Made by a program: the position numbers and the translations under genes. Under the pieces are notes generated by a model that saw nothing but the letters and a program-made list of their open reading frames with translations, was not told the origin of the DNA and ran no database searches. This document shows, piece by piece, positions 51,918 to 62,678 of a stretch of 64,000 nucleotides of DNA (position 1 is the first letter of the stretch; every line of letters begins with the position of its first letter). The DNA is taken from the NCBI RefSeq assembly GCF_025532145.1, contig NZ_ARXS01000001.1, positions 310,001 to 374,000 on the forward strand, read 5' to 3'. This stretch comes from Alloalcanivorax balearicus MACL04 (GTDB lineage Bacteria > Pseudomonadota > Gammaproteobacteria > Pseudomonadales > Alcanivoracaceae).

Positions 51918-53216
51918 ATGGTGACCCGGTCTTATCGAATCATCCTGGTGGCGATAGGCCTGCTGTTAAGCGGCCTGGTCTGGAGTGCCACCGAAACCGT
52001 CAAAGTGACCGCCGAGGGTTATGGTGAAACACCGCAACATGCGGTCACCGAGGCGCTGGTGGGCGCGGTGCGTCAGGCTGGAGGTGTGGCGTTGGCGGTG
52101 GATCCCTCCTTTCGCCGTCAGGTCAGCCAGTGGGTAATCCGGCGTGAGGGGGACGTCAGCACCTGGATAGGCAGCCAGACCTCGGTAGCGGATCCGCAGT
52201 TGCCTACCCTGGGCAGTTTGCAGGGCTATCGGGTGCTCGCGGTGAATCGGGTCGACGACGCCTTGTGGAAAGCGAGCGTGGAAGCCCGGGTGCTGCGTTA
52301 TCAGTCCTTGCGTCCGGGGCGTGGACACCTTCCCGCCATCGCGGTGATGCCCTTCGAAACCCGTGCCAATGAATATCAATTGGGTGAAGTGACCATCGGT
52401 GCCGCCGAGGTGCAAAGCCGGCTGCGGGACGATCTGGTCGATGCGTTCACGCAGGCGGGCCGGTTCCGGGTGCTTGATCGTGCCCACCAGGCAGCGTTGG
52501 AACGGGAAAGAGCGACGGTGTCCGGTGGCAGCGTCGATCCGGCGGAATGGGCCCGGCTGGGCCGGGTGCAAGGCGCCGATGTGTTGCTGGTGGGGCGCAT
52601 CGAGGACTTCAGTATCGGCGACCGTCAACGTCGCTTTTATGGCGCCGACTTCCAGGGGTTCGAGCCCCGTGTGCGGGTCCGCTACCGGCTACTGGATACC
52701 GCCACCGGTGAAGTGTTGTGGAGCGACTTGTTCGACTGGCGGCAGGACGAGGCCACGGTGCGGGCCTGGGCGCGTCAGCAGAACATCGAGGATCGCCGCC
52801 ATCCTGAGCGTCTGGCCGACCGGCTCTATCCCAGTATCGCCCGGGCCTTGAGTGGCGCCGCCACCGACGTGCTGTATCCGGTGCGGGTCTTGAAAGTCAG
52901 CGGCGATATGCTCTACCTGAGCCAGGGCGCGGGGCGGTTGGAGACCGATGCGATAGTGTCGGTATACCGGCCGGGGGAACAGATCAAGGACCCGGACACC
53001 GGTTTACCGATTCAACTGGCCGGTGCGGAGCTGACCCGGGCGCGGGTGATCGAGACCCGTGAAGGGTACGCGCTGGCGCGAGTGACCCAGGCTGCTGCCG
53101 CGGTGCAGGCCGGTGACCGGGTGCGGGTGTTGGGGATCGCGGCTTCGGGGGAGCAAGGGCCGGCCGGACAACCGCCCTCCCCCGGCTCCTCGGAAGCGCC
53201 GATCCGCTGGGACTGA
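51918..53216 (+). CDS. CsgG/FlgT-like outer-membrane-associated protein
   Basis: 432 aa from ATG 51918 (GGAGG just before it), with a signal peptide ending at about VWSA-TE. The N-terminal region (KVTAEGYGETPQHAVTEALVGAV) resembles FlgT N-domains; the middle has a CsgG-like domain (IAVMPFETRANEY, GADVLLVGRIEDF) as in LpoB. The C-terminal Pro/Ser-rich tail is probably disordered. No flagellar or curli genes are nearby, so the name describes fold only. Confidence 0.75.
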   Translation: MVTRSYRIILVAIGLLLSGLVWSATETVKVTAEGYGETPQHAVTEALVGAVRQAGGVALAVDPSFRRQVSQWVIRREGDVSTWIGSQTSVADPQLPTLGSLQGYRVLAVNRVDDALWKASVEARVLRYQSLRPGRGHLPAIAVMPFETRANEYQLGEVTIGAAEVQSRLRDDLVDAFTQAGRFRVLDRAHQAALERERATVSGGSVDPAEWARLGRVQGADVLLVGRIEDFSIGDRQRRFYGADFQGFEPRVRVRYRLLDTATGEVLWSDLFDWRQDEATVRAWARQQNIEDRRHPERLADRLYPSIARALSGAATDVLYPVRVLKVSGDMLYLSQGAGRLETDAIVSVYRPGEQIKDPDTGLPIQLAGAELTRARVIETREGYALARVTQAAAAVQAGDRVRVLGIAASGEQGPAGQPPSPGSSEAPIRWD

Positions 53217-53249
53217 CGAGCCGCGATAGCCCATTCCGAGGAGGTGCCG

Positions 53250-55013
53250 ATGGAAGGTTTTTTCGTACAAGCGTTAGTGCTGTTGGGCGCAGCGGTGCTG
53301 CTGTTGCCATTGTTTCAGCGCCTGGGACTGGGCAGCATCCTCGGTTATCTGGTGGCCGGCGTGATCGTGGGGCCGATGGGCCTGGCCGCTATCCAGGGTG
53401 CGGATCGGGTATTGCATTTCGCCGAACTGGGCGTGGTGTTGATGCTGTTCGTGGTGGGCCTGGAGCTGGCTCCGCAACAGCTATGGGCGCGGCGGCGCCA
53501 GCTGATGGGCATGGGCGTGAGCCAGGTGGTGCTAAGCGCCGCCCTGCTGACCGGCTTTTTCCTGTGGTGGGGTGAGCCGACCAACGCCTCCATTGCCATT
53601 GGTGCCACCCTGGCGTTGTCCTCCACCGCCTTTGCCGTGCAAATGCTGGTGGAGACCCGGCAGTTGGGTACCCCCCAGGGGCGGGGTGCTTTTTCCATTC
53701 TGTTATTCCAGGATCTGGCGGTGATCCCGCTGCTGCTGCTGCTGCCGGCCTTGGCCGGTGGTGCGGAGGGCGCGGATAAACCCAATCTGCTGATCGGTTT
53801 TCTGGCGCTTGCCGGCATGGTCCTGGCAGGGCGTTATCTGCTGAATCCCTGGCTTGGCTGGCTGGCCAAGCTGCATAACCGGGAATTGATGACCGCCACG
53901 GCCTTGTTGCTGGTCCTGAGTGCCGCCGCCTTGATGGAAATGCTGCATCTTTCCATGGGGCTGGGCGCTTTCGTGGCCGGTATGTTGCTGGCCAATTCGC
54001 CCTATCGGGAGCAACTCGATACCGATATCCAGCCGTTCAAGGGACTGCTGCTGGGCCTGTTCTTCATGGCCATCGGCATGACCATGGATCTGCGGCTGCT
54101 GGTGCAGGCGCCCTTGGACATCCTGGCCTGGGGTGTGGCGCTGCTGGCGCTGAAAACCCTGGTGTTGATGGTGATCGCCAAAGTCTCCGGCAACAGCTGG
54201 CGTGGCGCGCTGCTGTTCGGATTACTACTCAGTCAAGGCGGTGAATTCGCCTTTGTGCTGTTCACTCAGGCCGGCGCTCTGGGGTTATTGGGCAGCGATG
54301 ACATTGGCCGCTTGAACCTGGTGGTGGCGCTGTCCATGGCCGCCACCCCATTGCTGTTGAAACTGGTTACCCGGCTCTGGCCGGAACAGCGGCCCAGTGC
54401 CGCCCTGCCCGAGGAGCCGATTCCCGATAATCAGGAGCCACAGGTGGTGGTGGCCGGATTCGGCCGCTTTGGCCAGATCATCGGCCGTATTCTGCTGAGC
54501 CGGAATATACCGTTCACCGCGCTGGACACCAATCCGGAGCACATCGATACCGTGCGGCGTTACGGCAACCAGGTGTATTTCGGCGACGTTACCCGGCTGG
54601 ATCTGCTCCACCATGCCGGTATCGGGCATGCCCGTGTGGTGGTGCTGGCGGTGGATGGCGTGGAGGACTCACTGCGCGCCGCTCATTTGATTCTCGAACA
54701 TTTTCCCAAGGTAACTCTGATTGCCCGGGCGCGGGACCGTCATCATGCCTATTCCCTGCTGGCCCTCGGGGTGCAGCATGTGGTGCGGGAAACGCTGGAA
54801 TCCAGTCTGCGCGCCAGCCAGGCGGTACTGACTCAGCTTGGTCTGCCGGAGACCACCGCCATCGATCTGGTGCGCACCTTCCGTGAAGTGGACGAGCGGC
54901 TGCTGCGCGAACAGGTGGCCCATCGTGATGAGTTGGAGAAACTGATCGAACTGTCCGCCCGTGGACGCGAGGAACTGCAGTCCCTGCTCAGCGCGGATCG
55001 GGAGCAGGAATAG
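53250..55013 (+). CDS. CPA2 monovalent cation:proton antiporter with TrkA-N domain (KefB/KefC type)
   Basis: 587 aa from ATG 53250 (GAGGAGG upstream). About 380 residues of membrane helices (FQRLGLGSILGYLVAGVIVG, FLLFQDLA-like ILLFQDLAVIP) and a cytosolic RCK/TrkA-N domain starting at VVVAGFGRFGQIIGRIL (about 405-421). It should exchange K+ or Na+ for H+. Glutathione gating as in KefC is not evident from sequence. Confidence 0.9.
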   Translation: MEGFFVQALVLLGAAVLLLPLFQRLGLGSILGYLVAGVIVGPMGLAAIQGADRVLHFAELGVVLMLFVVGLELAPQQLWARRRQLMGMGVSQVVLSAALLTGFFLWWGEPTNASIAIGATLALSSTAFAVQMLVETRQLGTPQGRGAFSILLFQDLAVIPLLLLLPALAGGAEGADKPNLLIGFLALAGMVLAGRYLLNPWLGWLAKLHNRELMTATALLLVLSAAALMEMLHLSMGLGAFVAGMLLANSPYREQLDTDIQPFKGLLLGLFFMAIGMTMDLRLLVQAPLDILAWGVALLALKTLVLMVIAKVSGNSWRGALLFGLLLSQGGEFAFVLFTQAGALGLLGSDDIGRLNLVVALSMAATPLLLKLVTRLWPEQRPSAALPEEPIPDNQEPQVVVAGFGRFGQIIGRILLSRNIPFTALDTNPEHIDTVRRYGNQVYFGDVTRLDLLHHAGIGHARVVVLAVDGVEDSLRAAHLILEHFPKVTLIARARDRHHAYSLLALGVQHVVRETLESSLRASQAVLTQLGLPETTAIDLVRTFREVDERLLREQVAHRDELEKLIELSARGREELQSLLSADREQE

Positions 55014-55033
55014 ACACGATTTCCAGCAGCGTG

Positions 55034-55840
55034 TCAGCTTGGAGGCGGGGCGGCGGTGACGACGAAGACCGCGGTGCTCTGGTACCAGATCTTCAGTTCG
55101 CTATCGCACCAGGTCACGGTGGCCACATGAGGGCCAGGCGCCAGGGTTTCCGGCGAGAAGGTGTAGCGGATAGTGTCATCTTCTTTTTCCATCGCGGTCA
55201 TCGGCGCCACGCTTAGACGCTGGTCCAGGCTGATGTGCACCCGCTCCACGCCATTACCTTCTCCCTCCTCGTTTGCCGGAAAGGCGATGGTTAGTGGGGT
55301 GTCGCTTTGATAAAGACCGCCGGGTCCGGTGCCGCTCGGATTTTCCCAACGATAGAGGGTGTCGTCCGCCTGGGGCGGCAGCTCGATGGCCAGACGTCCT
55401 TGCTGGAAACGGGTGATCCAACTGAACGCCACATTATCCGTCATCCCCTCACGCCGGGTCTCGCCGGATACCGTGGTCACCCCGACCTGGGCTCCCGGCG
55501 CCACGGCTCGGGTGGTCCAGGTCAGGGCGGGGTCGGCGAGCAGGTCCGCGGCCAGTTCCGCCTGTTCCGAAGTCTGACGGGCGAAGGCCATGATGTCGGG
55601 GTAAAGCGCCCGGCTTTCCCGGCTGAGCAGGTTCCAGCCGGCTTCGGATTCCCTCCGGGCCAGATGATCCAGAAACAGTCGCACCGTGCTCTGATGTGTT
55701 TCCACGGGCACGCCCGCCACCGCCGGTGGTCCCGGAGGATGGGAGAAAGGCGGCGGCGGCGCGGGCCGGGAAGGGCCCTCATCGCAAGCGATCAGCAGCA
55801 AACCCAAACCTATCGCCAGGGCAGGAAAAAAAGACTTCAT
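55034..55840 (-). CDS. Putative lipoprotein of unknown function
   Basis: 268 aa from ATG 55838-55840. Signal peptide with lipobox LLLIAC (Cys about 19), then a Pro-rich stretch (PSRPAPPPPFSHPPGPP). About 45-110 are predicted helical (STVRLFLDHLARRESEAG), the rest beta-rich. No family recognised. Last gene of AraC-VOC-lipoprotein on the minus strand, convergent with the antiporter gene. Confidence 0.7.
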   Translation of the reverse strand: MKSFFPALAIGLGLLLIACDEGPSRPAPPPPFSHPPGPPAVAGVPVETHQSTVRLFLDHLARRESEAGWNLLSRESRALYPDIMAFARQTSEQAELAADLLADPALTWTTRAVAPGAQVGVTTVSGETRREGMTDNVAFSWITRFQQGRLAIELPPQADDTLYRWENPSGTGPGGLYQSDTPLTIAFPANEEGEGNGVERVHISLDQRLSVAPMTAMEKEDDTIRYTFSPETLAPGPHVATVTWCDSELKIWYQSTAVFVVTAAPPPS

Positions 55841-55899
55841 GGACCAACCGTGCCATCGATTTCCACTCAAGGATACTCCCCGCCCCGGCGGCGGCGCCA

Positions 55900-56259
55900 T
55901 CATCCATGGCGCACGACATCCACCGGAATGCCGTTGGGATCACGGACGACAAAGTGGCGGTCGCCCCAGGGTTCGTCCCGCAGTGGCACTTCGATGTCGA
56001 CCCCGGCGTCGCGGAATCGCTGGTATTGCGCATCCACATCGTCCACATCCACGGCGACCCAGGCGCCGCTCGTCACCGTTTGCCGGAACATGGGGGCTTG
56101 TGCCGCCTGATCGGGCTTCAGGAAGCCCAACTCGCCGCCCCCCAGGCTCAACAAAACGAACCAGTCGCTGTCGAACAGAACCTCGCTGCCGAAGTGGCTC
56201 ACGTAAAAGTCCCTTGCCGCCATGGGATCCGTCACCACCAGACCTGACCACAGTTTCAT
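55900..56259 (-). CDS. VOC family (glyoxalase/dioxygenase-like) protein
   Basis: 119 aa, one VOC unit pair: LVVTDPMAARDFYVSHFG, DVDDVDAQYQRFRDAGVDIE, and FVVRDPNGIPVDVVRHG. Metal-site residues of glyoxalase I are only partly identifiable, so resistance, binding or lyase roles all remain possible. 12 bp after the AraC gene. Confidence 0.85.
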   Translation of the reverse strand: MKLWSGLVVTDPMAARDFYVSHFGSEVLFDSDWFVLLSLGGGELGFLKPDQAAQAPMFRQTVTSGAWVAVDVDDVDAQYQRFRDAGVDIEVPLRDEPWGDRHFVVRDPNGIPVDVVRHG

Positions 56260-56271
56260 CGTCGATCTCCG

Positions 56272-57072
56272 TCAGATAGGAGCCCTTGAACAGGCTCCGG
56301 GAAGTGTCAGATTAGGGGGGGGGGTGCGCACCGCGTCTTGAATAAAAGCGACATCGTGATCGGGCAAAATGGCGGCGGCGGGGGTCACGCCCATCACCCG
56401 TTTCAGGGTACGGGTCATATGGCTCTGGTCGGCGAAGCCGGCGTCCTGGGCCAGCGCCGCCAGGGGCGGTACGCCTTCTTGAGTCAGGGTTCGGATCAGC
56501 CATTGGCAGCGGCGGATGGTCAGAAAGGTCATCGGGCTGATACCCAGGCGCTGCTGAAATTGCCTTTGTAGTTGGCGCTTGCTCACTCCGAAGGCATGGC
56601 AAACAGGGGCGATACCGCTTTTCCAGGGCGCGTGGAGCAGCCAACGATCCAGGGCGTCGGTCTCCACCGGGTAATGCGCCAGCCAGTCCAGCAGCCGCTG
56701 ATCAAGGATCCGACCTGGATGCGGATGGGTAAAAACTTGGGAGTCCAATGTCGCGATCAGCCCGCGATGGTCTGGCAAAGGGAGGGCGCTGTCGCGCAGT
56801 TCCGCCGCCGGTAGCGGCAGAAAATGACGGTGCTGTCCCGGATGGAAACGAATGCCGAGATAGTGATGGCCGGCCTGTACGCGGGCGGTTCCCGGGGCGG
56901 TGGTGGAACCGTAGGCGGTGACGGTGAGGTCATGACTGGCGGCCAGGACCAGATCCACACAGCCATCGGGCAGGATGCGGTGGTCACCGGCGCTACTGTT
57001 CCGGCTAAGCCAGTAATGGCTGATGTAACGCCGCAACCGGGGATGCGGTGCGAACGGCATCAACAGGTCCAC
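56272..57072 (-). CDS. AraC family transcriptional regulator with a C10 coding tract
   Basis: 266 aa (GTG 57070-57072; an ATG four codons on at 57060 is as plausible). N-terminal sensor region (about 1-140) of the DUF6597 type and a C-terminal AraC helix-turn-helix pair (FGVSKRQLQRQFQQRLGISP, LAALAQDAGFADQSHMTRTL). The G10 run on the plus strand at 56315-56324 gives C10 in the coding strand near the C-terminus (VRTPPPN). Confidence 0.85.
   Translation of the reverse strand: MDLLMPFAPHPRLRRYISHYWLSRNSSAGDHRILPDGCVDLVLAASHDLTVTAYGSTTAPGTARVQAGHHYLGIRFHPGQHRHFLPLPAAELRDSALPLPDHRGLIATLDSQVFTHPHPGRILDQRLLDWLAHYPVETDALDRWLLHAPWKSGIAPVCHAFGVSKRQLQRQFQQRLGISPMTFLTIRRCQWLIRTLTQEGVPPLAALAQDAGFADQSHMTRTLKRVMGVTPAAAILPDHDVAFIQDAVRTPPPNLTLPGACSRAPI
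56315..56324. repeat. Homopolymeric G10/C10 tract inside the AraC gene
   Basis: Ten identical bases encode Thr-Pro-Pro-Pro near residue 250. Slippage would alter only about the last 16 residues, after the DNA-binding domain. Confidence 0.8.
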
Positions 57073-57156
57073 CGTCGGAGCCTCCCATTAAGAGACGATT
57101 CAGCCCCATATTACCCGGCTGATCCGGGCCGTCATACACCGGATCAGCCGAGGGGC

Positions 57157-58845
57157 TCAGGAATCCGGGGGCCGCACCCGGGCGGCGCCAATGCCTCGTG
57201 GATCACTGGCGGCGGTGACCTCGCCGGTACGCTTATTCCAGTAAATCGCCTGCATGTTGCCGTAGCGGCGGCCGGTGGATTTCAGGGTATGGCCGCGTAG
57301 CTCGAGCCCGCGGGCCTCCGCGGTGCCCAGGAAGTCCGGTTCCACTTCCACTTCGTCCGGCAGGTATTGATGGTGAAAACGAACCCGTGAAACCCAGTCT
57401 TCCACCGGTTTACCATCCACCGCCTCCAGCACGCCGAGCAGGACCATGGAGATAATGCGGCTGCCGCCAGGGGTGCCGAGAATGGCGACGCCGTCCTTCA
57501 TTTCCACGAAGGTCGGCGTCATTGAGGACAGGGGGCGCTTGCCGGGGGCGATGGCGTTGGCCTTACTGCCGACCAGGCCATAGGCGTTGGGGCTGCCCGG
57601 TTTGGCGGAAAAATCGTCCATCTCATTGTTGAGCAGGACACCGGTGCCGGGGGGCACGAAAGCACTGCCGAAGGGCAGATTTATGCTGAGCGTGGCGGCG
57701 ACCCGGTTGCCTTCGCCATCGAGCACGGACAGGTGGGTGGTATGGAAGCCCTCCTCCACCGTCACCGGATCACCGAGGCTGGCGCTGGGTGTGGCCTTGT
57801 CCAGCTCGATGCCGGCGGCCCGCGCCTTGGCGTAGGACTTACTCACCAATTTATCCACAGGCATATCCACAAAGTCCGGGTCACCCATGTAGCGGGCGCG
57901 ATCCTGGTAACCGCGCCGCATGGCTTCCACCGCAAGGTGTGGAAGTAAGTCCTCACTAATCTCGCCGCCATTGAAATTACTGAGAATGTTGAGCGTCTCC
58001 ATCATCACCAGCCCGCCGGAGGAAGGCGGCGGCGCGGAAACGATGCGGGCTCCCCGGTACTCGCCGGTGATGGGTGTCCGCTCTTTTACCCGATAGTTTT
58101 CCAAGTCTTCCAGGGTCCAGATACCCCCGGCTTCGCGAACCCCTGAAACCATCTTCCTGGCCAGCGGGCCACGGTAAAAACCGTTGAAGCCCTGGTCGGC
58201 GATGGCTTGCAAAACCTTGGCCAGATCCGGCTGGCGGATCGTCGTGCCGGCCTCGGGAATCTTGCCGTCGCGCAGAAAGATGGAGGCCGCTTCCGGGTAG
58301 CGATTGAGCACGTCCACGCGGTAGCCAGCCAGGGTCCGGTAATGGTCTTCCACCGGGAAGCCATCGCGGGCCAGACGGATCGCCGGTGCCAGGGTCCGGG
58401 CCAGCGGCAGACGTCCGTAGCGCTCGCTCAGGTGGACGAAGGCCGCGGCCTGGCCGGGGATGCCGGCGGCCAGGGGGCCATTGATGGCGCGGTCGCGCAC
58501 GACTTCGCCCTGGTCATCCTGAAACAGCGTTTCGGTGGCTGCGGCGGGCGCGGTTTCCCGGGCGTCCACCATGGTTTCATAGCCATCCTTCTGGCGATGG
58601 AGCAACCAGAAACCGCCACCGCCCATGCCGGCGGAGTAAGGTTCCACCACCGCCAGGGCGGCGGCTACCGCGATGGCGGCGTCGAAGGCGTTACCCCCCT
58701 TATCCAGCACCTCAAAGCCGGCCTCGGTGGCGAGGGGGTGGGCACTGGCGATGGCCGCTTTATCGGGAGCGCCGGCCACGGCGGCGGTGCCGCACAGCAA
58801 GGTGAAACCGGCAAACAGGGACAGCAGCAAGGCACGCGGTGTCAT
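57157..58845 (-). CDS. ggt: Gamma-glutamyltransferase
   Basis: 562 aa periplasmic precursor with a signal peptide (LLLSLFAGFTLLCGTAAVAG-AP). Cleaves glutathione and transfers gamma-glutamyl groups; it self-processes at the Thr of HTTHLSV (about 370), which becomes the nucleophile. Other family blocks: GGNAFDAAIAVAAALAVVEP, SAGMGGGGF, LNNEMDDF, and GTPGGSRI. Length matches the family. Confidence 0.94.
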   Translation of the reverse strand: MTPRALLLSLFAGFTLLCGTAAVAGAPDKAAIASAHPLATEAGFEVLDKGGNAFDAAIAVAAALAVVEPYSAGMGGGGFWLLHRQKDGYETMVDARETAPAAATETLFQDDQGEVVRDRAINGPLAAGIPGQAAAFVHLSERYGRLPLARTLAPAIRLARDGFPVEDHYRTLAGYRVDVLNRYPEAASIFLRDGKIPEAGTTIRQPDLAKVLQAIADQGFNGFYRGPLARKMVSGVREAGGIWTLEDLENYRVKERTPITGEYRGARIVSAPPPSSGGLVMMETLNILSNFNGGEISEDLLPHLAVEAMRRGYQDRARYMGDPDFVDMPVDKLVSKSYAKARAAGIELDKATPSASLGDPVTVEEGFHTTHLSVLDGEGNRVAATLSINLPFGSAFVPPGTGVLLNNEMDDFSAKPGSPNAYGLVGSKANAIAPGKRPLSSMTPTFVEMKDGVAILGTPGGSRIISMVLLGVLEAVDGKPVEDWVSRVRFHHQYLPDEVEVEPDFLGTAEARGLELRGHTLKSTGRRYGNMQAIYWNKRTGEVTAASDPRGIGAARVRPPDS

Positions 58846-58924
58846 AAGGAGGCTCCTGATTCAATCCGTACCGGTGGGCTCTTCTCTTCACCAAGCATCT
58901 TCACCAACGAGCAGGCCGGCGGTG

Positions 58925-60548
<1,624 letters not shown>

Positions 60549-60577
60549 GACGGTTCTCCCTGATGAGTGGCCCGCCA

Positions 60578-60608
60578 CTGTAAAGTGTAGAGTATGCTCT
60601 AAGGTCAA
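60578..60608 (-). promoter_or_regulatory. MerR-type promoter/operator between the epimerase and merR-like genes
   Basis: Minus strand: -35 TTGACC (60603-60608), a 19-bp spacer containing the inverted repeat TAGAG-4-CTCTA (60588-60601), and -10 TTACAG (60578-60583; TTTACA with 18 bp is an alternative). Long spacers with a dyad are diagnostic for MerR-activated promoters. Confidence 0.7.
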
Positions 60609-60626
60609 TATCAGTCGGAGAGAAAG

Positions 60627-60995
60627 GTGCGCATCGCGGAACTGGAACAAAGAACCGGAGTGAGTCGCCACACGCTGCGTTATTACGAGAAACAGGGGCT
60701 GCTGCGGGAAGTGGACCGCCGTGGTAACAATTACCGTGATTACCCGGAACCGGCGGTGGAGCGGGTAGCCATGGTGAGGCAACTGAAAGGGCTGGGGTTC
60801 TCCCTCAGGGAAATCCGCGAGGTGCTGGACGCGCTACGTGACGATCGTATTGATTGTGCCCGGGGGGCGGCGTTGATGGCGGAAAAACGGGAAGCGGTGG
60901 AGCGGCGCATGGCGGAGCTGTCCGAGGTGCGTGATCTGCTGGCGCGGGAGCAGCGAAAGCTGGAGGAAAGTGCCGCGCGATCACGCGGCACCTGA
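60627..60995 (+). CDS. MerR family transcriptional regulator
   Basis: 122 aa, GTG start at 60627 with GGAGAGAAAG before it. N-terminal winged helix (IAELEQRTGVSRHTLRYYEK), second wing (YRDYPEPAVERVAMVRQLKGLG) and a dimerising coiled coil to the end. No Cys pair for metals, so an organic or redox-independent effector is likely. Divergent from the epimerase gene. Confidence 0.9.
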   Translation: MRIAELEQRTGVSRHTLRYYEKQGLLREVDRRGNNYRDYPEPAVERVAMVRQLKGLGFSLREIREVLDALRDDRIDCARGAALMAEKREAVERRMAELSEVRDLLAREQRKLEESAARSRGT

Positions 60996-61016
60996 GCGCG
61001 TTTGTGGTTGGCTCCT

Positions 61017-62633
61017 TCAGGCGCTGAGCTTTTCCGCCAGGGCGGTGGCGTTGCGCGCGCTGATTGCATAGATGCTTAATTGCGGATTGACCCCGAGACT
61101 GGTGGGAAACACCGAGCCATCAATGACGTAGAGATTGTCCAGATATTTGTAGCTGCCGTCGTGGTTTACCAGACAGTGTTTTTCGTCGTCGCCCATGGCG
61201 CACCCGCCCATCACATGAGCACTGCCCAGCGAGGTAATAAAAGGCGCGTATTCCAGGGTTTCGATGCCTTGCCGGGCCTCATCCCAGTTGCGGTAGTACG
61301 GAGCATGGGAGTGACCGGGCCGCACCGCCTTGGCACCGGCGGCGAACTGCATTTCCACCTGGGTCAGATGGGATCGTTTCACCGCTTCCAGCAGATACCC
61401 ATTCACCGGGTAGTCCAGAACGGGCTCGCCGTTGTCACGTAATTCCACCGAGCCGCCTTCGCTATTGTCATGGAAGCCGTCGCGGACCAGCGCGATGGAG
61501 GCCGCCAGATGCGGCAAACCGGTGATCTGCTGCCGTGCCTGTTCGCCGATGCCACCGATGAGCGCGCTGGCCAGCCCCGGATGCAGCGGCATCATCTCCA
61601 GCTTGTAGCCGCCGGGGCCGTCCACGCCGTATTTGAAGATGAACTCGTCGGAATACAAGGACTGGGGCGCGCCATAGTAGGGGGCCACTTCCTCTTGGTA
61701 CCGACCAAAAGTGAAACTGGTGGGGTGCAGGAAGGTGCGCTTTCCTATCCGTTTTTCCGGATCCGGGGCGTCCGAGCGCAACAACAACGCCGGGCTCTGA
61801 ATGCCGCCTCCGGAAACCACCACGGCCCGCGCCTTCAGGGTCAGGGTGGCGCCGGTGGGCTCCTTGGCTTGATTCAAAGGCCGCGCTTCTACCCCCACAA
61901 CTTTATCGCCTTCCATCAGCAGTCGCTCGGCGCGGGTGCTGTAGAGCAAGGTGGCGCCTTTCTTCATTGCCGCCGGCAGTGTGGTGACCAGCATGGATTG
62001 CTTGGCGTCGGTGGGACAGCCCATGCCGCAATAGCCAATATTCCAGCAGCCGCTGACGTTGCGTGGAATGATGCCCCAGTGCCACCCCAGTTTCTCGCAC
62101 CCTTTCTTGATCACGGCATTGTTGGCGTTTGGTGGCATGGCCCATTTGCTGATGTTAAGGCGCTGCTCCATTCGGTCGAACCAGGGGTTGAGCGCTTCCC
62201 GGTCCAGGTCGCTGACGCCGAAACGGTCACGCCAGTAATCCAGGGTCTGGCGTGGTGTGCGGAAACTGCTGGTCCAGTTGACCACGGTGGTGCCGCCCAC
62301 GGTGCGGCCTTGCAGGATGGTCATGCCGGCGTCCTTGGTGGCGCGCATTGCCCCCTCTTGATAGAGGTCGTGGTAGGCCTTGCCCTCATCAAGAATGAAA
62401 TCGTCGGAGCTGCGCAATTGGCCGGCTTCCAGCAAAATGACCTTGAGGCCATGCTGAGTGAGCACTTCCGCGCTGACACCGCCACCGGCTCCGGTGCCGA
62501 CAATGATCACATCGGCTTCCAGGGTGCGGTTTTCCGTGATGGTCTGGCCATCCAAGGCATGCCAGCCTTCGGCGATACCGGTTTTCCAGAGATCCTTGAT
62601 GCCGCTGATCGGCAAGGCGGATAAATCCTGCAT
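61017..62633 (-). CDS. GMC family oxidoreductase (alcohol dehydrogenase/oxidase-like)
   Basis: 538 aa. FAD site VIIVGTGAGGGVSAEVL (about 42-58), LLEAG, GGTTVVNWTSSFRTP, and the C-terminal GSAHVMGGCAM with VIDGSVFPTSLGVNPQLSI. A Cys-rich piece GCWNIGYCGMGCPTDAKQS may bind a metal or form disulfides. Next to a Tat-signal small protein and an aldehyde dehydrogenase, it probably oxidises an alcohol to the aldehyde used by the latter. Confidence 0.88.
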   Translation of the reverse strand: MQDLSALPISGIKDLWKTGIAEGWHALDGQTITENRTLEADVIIVGTGAGGGVSAEVLTQHGLKVILLEAGQLRSSDDFILDEGKAYHDLYQEGAMRATKDAGMTILQGRTVGGTTVVNWTSSFRTPRQTLDYWRDRFGVSDLDREALNPWFDRMEQRLNISKWAMPPNANNAVIKKGCEKLGWHWGIIPRNVSGCWNIGYCGMGCPTDAKQSMLVTTLPAAMKKGATLLYSTRAERLLMEGDKVVGVEARPLNQAKEPTGATLTLKARAVVVSGGGIQSPALLLRSDAPDPEKRIGKRTFLHPTSFTFGRYQEEVAPYYGAPQSLYSDEFIFKYGVDGPGGYKLEMMPLHPGLASALIGGIGEQARQQITGLPHLAASIALVRDGFHDNSEGGSVELRDNGEPVLDYPVNGYLLEAVKRSHLTQVEMQFAAGAKAVRPGHSHAPYYRNWDEARQGIETLEYAPFITSLGSAHVMGGCAMGDDEKHCLVNHDGSYKYLDNLYVIDGSVFPTSLGVNPQLSIYAISARNATALAEKLSA

Positions 62634-62678
62634 GGCGATACCCTTACGCTTTTTGTTTTCAGGTGGGCTGGCGGTGGT

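Noticed and set aside
51918-53216. Curli or flagellar gene from CsgG/FlgT resemblance
   Set aside because: No csg or flagellar genes nearby; the LpoB context explains the CsgG-like fold better.
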